Part shown: piece after piece, positions 26,314-33,575 of the stretch
How positions within the stretch are numbered: position 1 is the stretch's first letter
Layout of the letters: each line of letters begins with the position of its first letter
Assembly: GCF_009729075.1 (NCBI RefSeq)
Contig: NZ_VTGY01000019.1
Coordinates: 1-64,000, forward strand
Source: Mycolicibacterium sp. CBMA 226
Lineage (GTDB): Bacteria > Actinomycetota > Actinomycetes > Mycobacteriales > Mycobacteriaceae
Direction: 5' to 3'
Length of the DNA stretch: 64,000 nucleotides
Position numbers and translations under genes: made by a program
Notes under the pieces: generated by a model
What the model saw: only the letters and a program-made list of their open reading frames with translations
Databases searched by the model: none
Told to the model about the DNA's origin: nothing

Positions 26314-27173
26314 CTGCCAGCTCGACCTTCGGTGGTGGCGTTGCCGTCATCACCGGCGCCGGTGCGGGCATCGGCGCCGGCCTGGCCCGTCACGCCAGTC
26401 GACTGGGGATGACGGTGGTGCTGGCAGATATCGACGTCGCCGCCGTTGCTGCCTTGCGTGACGAGATCTGCGCCGCGGGGGGAACTGCGGTCGACGCCGT
26501 GTGCGACGTTCGTGATGCCGCGGCGGTACAGCGTTTGGCCGACAGGGTCTTTGACGAATTCGGAGCCGTGCGACTGCTCGTCAACAACGCCGGTGTGGAG
26601 CAATTCGGCTACCTGTGGGACACCCCGTTGGCCAACTGGCAGCGGATCGTCGACGTCAACATCAATGGCGTATTCCACGGCATCCGCGCGTTTCTTCCGC
26701 GAATGATGTCCGCCGGCGCGCCCGCGTGGGTGTGGAATCTGTCATCGATCGGCGGGGTCGCGGTGGTTCCCCTGCAGGCGCCTTACATCATGAGCAAGCA
26801 TGCCGTGCTGGCGCTGACCGAATGCCTGAACCTGGAGGTCCAGTCGGCAGGACATGCGCATCACATCCACGTCCAGGCCGTGCTGCCAGGAGCCGTTGTC
26901 TCCAACATCTTCGAATCAGCGGGTGGCGTGGACACCGGAAATACCGATGCTGCGGAAGGCCAACGCGCAGCGATGCTCGACATCAAGGCCGACGCAATGG
27001 ACCCCCTGGCCGCTGCACAGGTGATCTTTGACCAAGCGGCCGAAGGCCGCTTCTATCTCATCACCCAACCTGACTACGTGGGCGCGGCGATGACCGAACG
27101 GGCTCGAGTACTGACCCACCAGCAGGCTCCTCAACTGCGCAACCATCGCCGGTTCGATCCCACTCACAACTGA
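26310..27173 (+). CDS. SDR oxidoreductase
   Basis: This 287-aa classical SDR contains the cofactor motif TGAGAGIGAG, NNAG, the catalytic Ser in NLSSIGG and YIMSKHA. It lacks the long insertion of the mycofactocin-type SDR at 2653, so ordinary exchange of NAD(P) is likely. It is translationally coupled to the SnoaL-like gene and followed after 1 bp by the esterase, so it is probably a dehydrogenase acting on the same substrate series. The C-terminal 60 residues are longer than the minimal fold. Confidence 0.85.
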   Translation: MTASSTFGGGVAVITGAGAGIGAGLARHASRLGMTVVLADIDVAAVAALRDEICAAGGTAVDAVCDVRDAAAVQRLADRVFDEFGAVRLLVNNAGVEQFGYLWDTPLANWQRIVDVNINGVFHGIRAFLPRMMSAGAPAWVWNLSSIGGVAVVPLQAPYIMSKHAVLALTECLNLEVQSAGHAHHIHVQAVLPGAVVSNIFESAGGVDTGNTDAAEGQRAAMLDIKADAMDPLAAAQVIFDQAAEGRFYLITQPDYVGAAMTERARVLTHQQAPQLRNHRRFDPTHN

Positions 27174-27174
27174 C

Positions 27175-28212
27175 ATGCCCACACCACAACTCGACCATGA
27201 TGCCGCCGCCCGGGTCGCATCATTTGGACACATCCCGCCGATGCGCACGCGCGGCCTGCCGGCCGTCCGTGCGGGTATCGAATCCGCACCGCTGCCTGAC
27301 ATGCCGCCCATGGCGAGCACAGAGAATCTCACCGCACCGGGGCCTGCCGGTCCCCTATCGGTCCGCCTGTACCGACCCAGCACCGAGGAGCGCCTCCCGG
27401 TCCTGGTCTACTTCCACGGCGGCGGGCTCGTCATGGGGTCCAACCACTCGTTCGAGCCGTTGGCTCGAGAGCTGGCCCACGCCAGCGGAGCCGCCGTCGC
27501 GGCCGTCGAGTACCGCTTGGCGCCGGAGTCACCACCACCCGCTCAGTTCGACGATGCCTATGCGGCAACGGAATGGATCGCGGCCCACGCCGACGATCTC
27601 GATCTCGATGCTGGACGGTTGGGTGTCGCCGGCGACAGTGCGGGCGGATCCCTAGCCGCCGCAGTCGCTTTGGCGGCCAGGGACCACGCGGGGCCGCAGA
27701 TATCCGTGCAGATACTGCTCTACCCTGGGCTGGATCGCGACATGGGGGCACCATCGATCACCTCGATGCCGGACGCACCGATGCTGCGCCACGACGACAT
27801 CGTCTACATGCACGAGCTGGTGGACCGCAGTGGCGATTGGCCGCATTCGCACTATCAGGTGCCGGCCTACGCGACCGATCTGAGCGGCTTGCCTCAGGCC
27901 ATCGTGGTCACCGGCGAATGCGACCCCATCCGAGATTGGGGCGAGCGCTACGCCGACCGACTACGTCAGGCCGGAGTGCAGACAACCCTGACCCGGTATC
28001 CCGGGATGTACCACGGGTTCTTGATGCGATCGGACGCTACCGCTCGCGGCCGGCTGGCCATGGCCGAGGTCGGCGCGCTGGTCCGCGCGAAGTTCGCTCA
28101 CCCCCTCGCCCACGGCCGATCCACCAACGGATCCCTCATTCAAAGCGCTTCTGTCCCCACGTCGACAGTCGACACCCTCACCACCGAAGGAGAACACCAT
28201 GCTGACCGATGA
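27175..28212 (+). CDS. Alpha/beta hydrolase, HSL-family esterase
   Basis: The 345-aa protein carries HGGG at 81-84, GDSAGG at 153-158 (Ser155), Asp250 (ECDPIRD) and His280 (MYHGF), a complete HSL triad. Numbering of the motifs nearly equals that of the esterase at 223-1146, but the outer sequence differs. Next to a BVMO regulon, a lactonase or esterase acting on the Baeyer-Villiger product is a reasonable inference. Its last 14 bases overlap the start of the next gene, whose ribosome site GAAGGAGAA lies inside this reading frame. Confidence 0.87.
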   Translation: MPTPQLDHDAAARVASFGHIPPMRTRGLPAVRAGIESAPLPDMPPMASTENLTAPGPAGPLSVRLYRPSTEERLPVLVYFHGGGLVMGSNHSFEPLARELAHASGAAVAAVEYRLAPESPPPAQFDDAYAATEWIAAHADDLDLDAGRLGVAGDSAGGSLAAAVALAARDHAGPQISVQILLYPGLDRDMGAPSITSMPDAPMLRHDDIVYMHELVDRSGDWPHSHYQVPAYATDLSGLPQAIVVTGECDPIRDWGERYADRLRQAGVQTTLTRYPGMYHGFLMRSDATARGRLAMAEVGALVRAKFAHPLAHGRSTNGSLIQSASVPTSTVDTLTTEGEHHADR

Positions 28213-29275
28213 GCGTCGACGCGAGCTGTCCGACGTCCTCCGTCCCGCCGCGCCACCGCGCGAGATCACCGATGTCTACACCCCCGACCAGCGCCGGCGA
28301 CTGCTCGACGTTGTGCATGACCAGGGTCCGTGGAAGCTGATCATCGCGCAGCACTTCGCCTCGGCGGACGAATTGTTGGCGACCATGAGCGGGTCGTTCC
28401 CGGAGGGTTTCACCCCGTCTCTAGACCTGTTTCTCACCCCGACGTTCCGCGGCTATCTCGCCAACTACGGTGCGGTCCTGTACCCGGAACTGCACGACTG
28501 CTTCTACAACAGCGCCTTCGTCGAGCAGGCCAAAAGCTACTGGAACGCGCAATACGCCAAACCGCAGATGATGTTGTTCAACATCAACGGTCCGTGCGCC
28601 AACCGCGATCCCGGCCATCTGGACTCCCCGAGTTTCCGTGGTGTGCGCTACGAGAACGCACCCACCTGGCTGTGCAGCGTGATGGGCAAATCGGGCTTGT
28701 TCACCGAGTACCTGATCAAAATGGCGCAGGTCATCACCTGGTTCTCCCTCGATGAGCAATCAGGATTCACGTACTGGCCGGACGGACCGCTCAAGGCGCC
28801 CGGACGGGTACTGCCGCCGATCAACAACCGGGGTGTGGTTGTGCAGAACGAGATGATGATGCACCGCGGCGAGGCCAACGGACCGCTGGCGCAACAGGTT
28901 CCGGCCGGGCTGTCCTTCGACACAGTGTTCACCGGAGACCCCACCGACCGTCATCAATGGCTGCTGAAGAACGGGGAAGATGTCATCGGGCGGCATCACA
29001 CCGACGAGCTGAGGTTCCTGGTGCACTGGTCCGCCGAAGTGTTCTCGGACTACGACGAACTCAAGAAGAACATGGACGGGTCGGACGACATCACGATCGA
29101 ACGCGCCATCGGGATGATGGTCGATGACCTCAAGGGCAAGGGCATCAAGCTCGACGTCCCCAGCGAGCCCCTCCACGACGCCGCATTCATCGGCGCACTC
29201 AACGCGGCCTACGACTTGGGCGCCCCGACAACTTACCCGGAGGACGCGCCGGTCAGCGCGTTCCAACTCGCATAG
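28199..29275 (+). CDS. Unassigned 358-aa protein, possible Fe(II)/2-oxoglutarate-type oxygenase
   Basis: I do not recognise the family with certainty. The protein is soluble, with no signal. It contains H140-x-D142 (DPGHLDSPSFRG) and, 80 residues later, H222-R223 (MMMHRGEANG) on what looks like a jelly-roll core (RGVVVQNE strand). An HxD...H triad followed by Arg is the pattern of non-heme Fe(II)/2OG dioxygenases, so an oxygenase is suggested, but the spacing alone is weak proof. It is embedded in the catabolic operon between an esterase and an SDR and has a strong Shine-Dalgarno site. Confidence 0.6.
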   Translation: MLTDERRRELSDVLRPAAPPREITDVYTPDQRRRLLDVVHDQGPWKLIIAQHFASADELLATMSGSFPEGFTPSLDLFLTPTFRGYLANYGAVLYPELHDCFYNSAFVEQAKSYWNAQYAKPQMMLFNINGPCANRDPGHLDSPSFRGVRYENAPTWLCSVMGKSGLFTEYLIKMAQVITWFSLDEQSGFTYWPDGPLKAPGRVLPPINNRGVVVQNEMMMHRGEANGPLAQQVPAGLSFDTVFTGDPTDRHQWLLKNGEDVIGRHHTDELRFLVHWSAEVFSDYDELKKNMDGSDDITIERAIGMMVDDLKGKGIKLDVPSEPLHDAAFIGALNAAYDLGAPTTYPEDAPVSAFQLA

Positions 29276-29295
29276 ACCGCGAAAGGTACTGAAAA

Positions 29296-30078
29296 ATGGA
29301 TCGTTTCACCGACCGTACTGTCATCGTGACGGGAGCCGGGTCCGGTATCGGCGCGGCCACCACGGCACGTCTGCTCGATGAAGGAGCCACCGTAGTGGCC
29401 TACGACATCTCAGCTGACGGACTGGCGACCACGGCTGCCGCCGCTGAAGTCGCGGGCACGGCCAAGCGCCTGACAACCGCAACACTCGACATCTCGGACG
29501 AGGACGCCGTCATCGCCGCCGTCGACAGTGCGGTGGCCGAGTTGGGTGGGCTCGACGTATTGGTCAATGTCGCAGCGATACAGACCTGTTCGCACACGCA
29601 CGAGACCACCCTGGCGGATTGGAACCGCACGCTCGCGGTCAATCTCACCGGCACCTTTCTGATGACACGTCAGGCGCTACCGTCGCTGCTGGAGTCGGGC
29701 CGAGGCGTCGTGGTGAATTTCACCTCCACCGCGGCGACGTTCGCGCACCCTTATATGGCTGCCTACGCCGCCAGTAAGGGTGCCGTCCTCAGCTTCACCC
29801 ACTCGCTCGCTCTGGAGTACTCGAAACAGGGCCTGCGCGCAGTGAACATCCAGCCAGGCGGTGTCTCCACGGCATTGGCGAACAGCACACTCGAGAAGAT
29901 GCCCGAAGGCTACGACTTGGGACTGTGGACCAAACAGACACCGCTGTTGCACGGCCGGGACAACGCCATCCTGGGCGATCCGAGTGCCGTCGCTTCGGTG
30001 ATCGCCATGGTCGCCTCCGATGACGGCGCATTCATCACCGGCACCGAAATCCGCGTCGACGGAGGCGCGCACGCGTAG
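29296..30078 (+). CDS. SDR oxidoreductase
   Basis: This 260-aa SDR has TGAGSGIGAA, NVAA in place of NNAG, the catalytic Ser in NFTSTAAT, and YAASKGA. The C-terminal GTEIRVDGGAHA is the usual end of classical SDRs. The ribosome site GAAAGG precedes the ATG. It is the last gene before a strong terminator at 30099, so it closes the second catabolic unit. The substrate cannot be read from the sequence. Confidence 0.88.
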   Translation: MDRFTDRTVIVTGAGSGIGAATTARLLDEGATVVAYDISADGLATTAAAAEVAGTAKRLTTATLDISDEDAVIAAVDSAVAELGGLDVLVNVAAIQTCSHTHETTLADWNRTLAVNLTGTFLMTRQALPSLLESGRGVVVNFTSTAATFAHPYMAAYAASKGAVLSFTHSLALEYSKQGLRAVNIQPGGVSTALANSTLEKMPEGYDLGLWTKQTPLLHGRDNAILGDPSAVASVIAMVASDDGAFITGTEIRVDGGAHA

Positions 30079-30098
30079 TCGCTCTCACCAACCCTCAG

Positions 30099-30140
30099 GC
30101 GCACCGGTTCTGCACAGGAGGCTGTGCAGAACCGGTGCGC
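30099..30140. terminator. Strong hairpin terminator
   Basis: A 19-bp perfect stem (30099-30117 with 30122-30140; arm GCGCACCGGTTCTGCACAG) closes on a 4-nt loop. It lies 20 bases after the stop of the SDR operon and before the convergent TetR gene. It is the longest perfect hairpin noticed in the window. Confidence 0.88.
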
Positions 30141-30164
30141 TCGTCTGCCAACCGAACGAGTCGG

Positions 30165-30779
30165 TCACGATGTCGGGTCAGCTCCCGACAAGCCCCCTAT
30201 CACCATGCTCATTCCGGTCCGCAGCACCGAACGCAGACTACCGAAGTCACCGTGGGCCACCCATTGCAGGTATGCGTGGCGGCACGTCTGAATGATCAAC
30301 TGCGCCGGTAACTCTCGCGTCAACGGATCATCAGCTAGCCCGATGCGGGCATCGAGAAACTCGGTGATCGGGCCCACCAGTTCTTGCCCCCAGTCCAGCC
30401 AGCGCAACCGATACTGGGGTGCACTGACCACCAGCGCCATGAACGTGCGGTCGAACTCGACTTGTCCGCGTCTGGGCACCTCGGTGCTGAATGCCTCCAC
30501 GAGGATGTCCACGACATCGCCGTCTGGCGGAGCGCCGGCCAGGACTTCGATGCTGAGCGTGCCGAACTGCCGGAACAATGGCATCACAACGTCTTCTTTG
30601 ACCGGAAAATGCCGATGAAAGGTCCGCGGCGCGATACCGACGGCCTGACAGATGCGCTCCACCGTCGCGGACGTCGATCCGTCCGCGAGGAAGATGTCAC
30701 GCGCGGCAATGGCGATATCCAGCCGGAGCTCTTCGGCACGTCGCTCCGTCAATGTCGCCGGCCTGCGCTCAGCCCGCAC
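30165..30779 (-). CDS. TetR-family transcriptional regulator
   Basis: This 204-aa protein has an N-terminal TetR HTH (about residues 20-65: ARDIFLADGSTSATVERICQ with VGIAPRTFHRHFPVKED) and a helical ligand domain. The MALVVSAPQYRLRWLDWGQEL region resembles regulators of lipid or aromatic genes, but the ligand is unknown. It is divergent from the 310-aa unknown at 31029, with a 9-bp inverted repeat at 30901-30931 in between, the probable operator. Confidence 0.9.
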   Translation of the reverse strand: MRAERRPATLTERRAEELRLDIAIAARDIFLADGSTSATVERICQAVGIAPRTFHRHFPVKEDVVMPLFRQFGTLSIEVLAGAPPDGDVVDILVEAFSTEVPRRGQVEFDRTFMALVVSAPQYRLRWLDWGQELVGPITEFLDARIGLADDPLTRELPAQLIIQTCRHAYLQWVAHGDFGSLRSVLRTGMSMVIGGLSGADPTS

Positions 30780-30900
30780 GTGTGCCTCTCTCTCGAGCTT
30801 GGCGCTTCATCGTATTTCCTTCGTCGACAACATGATTTGCATCCCGATGACAGGGAAAACCTGCAGTGATCCAGGTCTCTCGAATACTACAGTCAGGTGT

Positions 30901-30931
30901 GTCAGATTCTGCCATGTTTGCTGAATCTGAC
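30901..30931. promoter_or_regulatory. Inverted repeat, candidate TetR operator
   Basis: GTCAGATTC (30901-30909) and GAATCTGAC (30923-30931) are perfect complements separated by 13 bases. The repeat lies in the 249-bp gap between the divergent TetR gene and the gene at 31029. Confidence 0.6.
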
Positions 30932-31028
30932 TGCGGGATGCCGCCGCGTCGCCGGCCGCGAAACAGTTGGCCGCTACGCATCCCGCGTCTATAGATGCTC
31001 ACGCAGCACAGCCCACCGAGGAGGAACC

Positions 31029-31961
31029 ATGACCGCCGAAACCGAGGAAACCACCACGGAGACCGAGGAATTGAACTACGACGACTACACCCACGACTTC
31101 ATGGGCAAGGTCGGCAACATCCAGGACTTCTCCCGCGACTTCCTGCTCGGTCTGGCACGCGTGTTCGAGGACGTTCTGAACTTCATGCCGTATGCGCACG
31201 TGAAGATCTATTCGGAGAAGGTTGGTATCAACGCCGCGATGGACGTGACCGCCCAGGTCTCGCGGGCTGGGATGCGCCAGGTCATGCCCATGGGACGTTT
31301 CATCGCGCCTCCCGGTTGGGATTGGAAAGAGGCGCAATACCAGGTGATTCCGTTCGACGTACAGACCGAGGACCTCACGAAGCCGGCTCTGATCCGTCTG
31401 ATCAAGACCTACTGGGATCAGTACCTCAAGGGGCACAACTACCTCATCGACCAATGGACGAAGATCATTCCCGAGGAAGAGGTCTGGCTCGGGCTGCCCG
31501 ACATGTACCAGCTCATCATCGACTACCAGTACCCAAAACTGGCGAAGGTCCTCAAGATCGAGCCGGTGCATGTGGTCGACTTCCTGAAACTGGCGGTGTT
31601 GAGCATCGATGGCACCCTGGGCTACGGCGGCGAGTACATCGTCTACAACCCGGATCACGTCGTGCTGAATATGCGCCGTTGTGAAGTGCTGCAGAAGTAC
31701 ACCGACGAGGGCCTCTACCCGCCGGCGCGCGCATGGATGAACTGCACGTTCGAGCAACGTATCTCGGCACCGTTCTTTCCCGGCTGCAAGCTGGCTATCA
31801 ACTTGCCACCCAAGGACTTCAAGTTCGCCCAAGGTGAACCGTTCTGCGTGTGGACCTACACGCGAGGTGAAGAGAATCACGCGGCTGCGGCGGCTGCGCC
31901 GGATCCACGGGCTACCGCGATGGAACGAATCCCGCTCATGGACGTGACGGTATCCAAATAG
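31029..31961 (+). CDS. Conserved hypothetical protein, 310 aa
   Basis: The ATG at 31029 follows GAGGAACC. The acidic N-terminus (TAETEETTTETEELNYDDY) is followed by a soluble alpha/beta protein with no signal peptide. Two cysteines stand out: MRRCEVLQKYTDEG and WMNCTFEQR, with FFPGCKLAINLPP after them. The pattern of a C-terminal Cys-containing domain is loosely reminiscent of V4R or ATC-hydrolase-like small-molecule domains, but I cannot assign it. It stands alone between the TetR operator and a terminator at 31969. Control by the TetR protein is the main clue. Confidence 0.7.
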   Translation: MTAETEETTTETEELNYDDYTHDFMGKVGNIQDFSRDFLLGLARVFEDVLNFMPYAHVKIYSEKVGINAAMDVTAQVSRAGMRQVMPMGRFIAPPGWDWKEAQYQVIPFDVQTEDLTKPALIRLIKTYWDQYLKGHNYLIDQWTKIIPEEEVWLGLPDMYQLIIDYQYPKLAKVLKIEPVHVVDFLKLAVLSIDGTLGYGGEYIVYNPDHVVLNMRRCEVLQKYTDEGLYPPARAWMNCTFEQRISAPFFPGCKLAINLPPKDFKFAQGEPFCVWTYTRGEENHAAAAAAPDPRATAMERIPLMDVTVSK

Positions 31962-31968
31962 GAACCGT

Positions 31969-31999
31969 TGGGCTGCGCCGTGATTGACGGCGCAGCCCA
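31969..31999. terminator. Bidirectional hairpin terminator
   Basis: A 13-bp perfect stem (TGGGCTGCGCCGT at 31969-31981 with 31987-31999) and a 5-nt loop are followed by TTTC. It separates the + strand hypothetical gene (ends 31961) from the - strand Cys-rich gene (ends 32002). Confidence 0.82.
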
Positions 32000-32001
32000 T
32001 T

Positions 32002-32292
32002 TCATCCTTGGTCCGAGCAGATGCCGTCGACGACCGGCAGCGTGCCTGCACGCGCGGCTTCAACGATGGCTCCGCTGAGCGCCGCGCACGCCAAGAACAG
32101 GTTGCGATCTCCATACGCTGCCAATTGCGTTGCTGTGCAGCGCTCTTCACAACGTCTGAGGGCTGTGCCGGTCCACTGCACACTGGTCTGACTCCAGCTA
32201 CTCTTGCGCACCAGCACGGCAGCTCCGCACCGCCGGCAGTTCACCGGCAGCATCGGAGTCTCGTCGAGGCGGTTGTCGTACCGGACTCCCAT
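32002..32292 (-). CDS. Small Cys-rich protein coupled to kshA
   Basis: The start at 32292, two bases after the kshA stop, gives a 96-aa protein. It contains CRRCGAAVLVRKSSWSQTS, then RRCEERC, so four or more cysteines in two pairs could hold zinc or an Fe-S centre. Further cysteines are near the end (FLACAAL, GICSDQ). I know no assigned function. The tight coupling to a Rieske oxygenase gene suggests a ferredoxin-like, assembly or regulatory partner, which is inference. The size is well below that of Rieske ferredoxins, and no C-x-H pair is present. Confidence 0.7.
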   Translation of the reverse strand: MGVRYDNRLDETPMLPVNCRRCGAAVLVRKSSWSQTSVQWTGTALRRCEERCTATQLAAYGDRNLFLACAALSGAIVEAARAGTLPVVDGICSDQG

Positions 32293-32294
32293 CG

Positions 32295-33443
32295 TCACCT
32301 CATCGAATCGGCCGTCGCGGCCCGCGCAGCGAGGTTGGCCTCGACCTCTTTCATCCACGCTTCCCGGGGCCGCGTCGTGTCCAGCTCGAACTCGAACCGG
32401 TCGACCATGTCCGGGGTGACATCGGCGGCATCGACATAAAACTGTTCGTACCAGCGCCTGAGCTGGTACACCGGGCCGTCTTCTTCAACCAGCAGTGGGT
32501 TGTCGATGCGGGTCTTGCTGCGCCAGATTTCGACATCCTGCTCGAAGCCCATCTTGACGAAATCGCCCAGGGCAACGGCCGTCTGGACGGCGACTTCATC
32601 GGGCAGCGACGGATTCTTCTCCACGACGATGCCGTACTGCAGCACAAAGGAATTCTCGTCGATCGGGTAGTGGCAGTTGATCAACACGGTGTGCTGATCG
32701 AAGTCCTCGTAGTGGTAGGTGAGCTCATCGATCATGAACGACGGTCCGTGATAGGCAGCCAGGGAGGTCGTCCCGAGGATCGTCACGCCCTCCTTGGGGT
32801 CGCCAAGATCGGGACGTCCAGCGCTCTTCATGTATTGGGTCGCGACGTGACCTTCGAAGATGTTCTTGAAGTGCGTGGGCATCGAGCCGTGGATGTAGAA
32901 GAAATGCGCCATGTCGACCACGTTGTCGATGATCTCGCGGCAGTTGGTGTGCACGACCGTGGTGTACCAGTGCCAGTCGGTCCAGCTGTCGCTGGTGGCG
33001 CCCTCGATGCGCGGGATGGTGACATCCTGGGGTGGCTCTTTGTGCTCCGGGTCATTCCAGACGAACAGCATGCCGTCCTGCTGCAGTGTGGGCCAAGCTG
33101 CGGTTCGGGCCAGCCGCGGTGTGCGCTTGGCGTAGGGAACCAGCTTGCACCGGCCGTCCCCGCCCCAGCGCCAATCGTGGAATGGGCACGCGATCTCGTT
33201 TCCTTTCACGGTGCCCTGCGACAGGTCGCCACCCATGTGGCGGCAGTATCCGTCCAAGACGCTGATGGCGCCGTCCTCGCCGCTGAACACGACCAGCTTC
33301 TGTCCAAAAGCGTTGATCTGATGCGGTTTTCCGTCAGCGAAATCACGGACGAGCCCGAGGCAGTGCCAGCCTCTGGCAAACCTGGTCGGCACCGAGCCAG
33401 CTTCGATCAACCGGACATCGTCGGTTTCAGGTTGGGCTGTCAT
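32295..33443 (-). CDS. kshA: Rieske oxygenase, 3-ketosteroid 9-alpha-hydroxylase component (KshA-like)
   Basis: This 382-aa oxygenase has Rieske ligands Cys67, His69, Cys86 and His89 and mononuclear iron ligands His180, His185 and Asp303 (NVVDMAHFFYIH, FEQDVEIW). Length and ligand spacing match KshA, which hydroxylates C9 of 3-ketosteroids or their CoA thioesters using electrons from KshB. The KshB-like reductase at 3686 is the obvious candidate partner, though 29 kb away. It is divergent from the KstD gene, whose reaction is the other half of B-ring opening. Substrate preference among KshA paralogues varies, so the exact steroid is unknown. Confidence 0.92.
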   Translation of the reverse strand: MTAQPETDDVRLIEAGSVPTRFARGWHCLGLVRDFADGKPHQINAFGQKLVVFSGEDGAISVLDGYCRHMGGDLSQGTVKGNEIACPFHDWRWGGDGRCKLVPYAKRTPRLARTAAWPTLQQDGMLFVWNDPEHKEPPQDVTIPRIEGATSDSWTDWHWYTTVVHTNCREIIDNVVDMAHFFYIHGSMPTHFKNIFEGHVATQYMKSAGRPDLGDPKEGVTILGTTSLAAYHGPSFMIDELTYHYEDFDQHTVLINCHYPIDENSFVLQYGIVVEKNPSLPDEVAVQTAVALGDFVKMGFEQDVEIWRSKTRIDNPLLVEEDGPVYQLRRWYEQFYVDAADVTPDMVDRFEFELDTTRPREAWMKEVEANLAARAATADSMR

Positions 33444-33556
33444 CTGTCGGTCCGTCCTTCAATTGGTGAAATCGCCATCGTGACAACATCATTGAACTGT
33501 GCGAACCACTCGCCGCGAGATCGGCGTTCCCGCTGACAGGAATTTCCCGGCGAGAA

Positions 33557-33572
33557 AACTGTCCCTGCAGTT
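33557..33572. promoter_or_regulatory. Inverted repeat before kstD
   Basis: AACTG-TCCCTG-CAGTT (33557-33572) is a 5-bp-arm inverted repeat ending three bases before the kstD ATG, inside the 132-bp divergent kshA/kstD promoter region. It is a possible operator, for example for the PadR regulator at 35328. The evidence is weak because the arms are short. Confidence 0.35.
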
Positions 33573-33575
33573 CTA

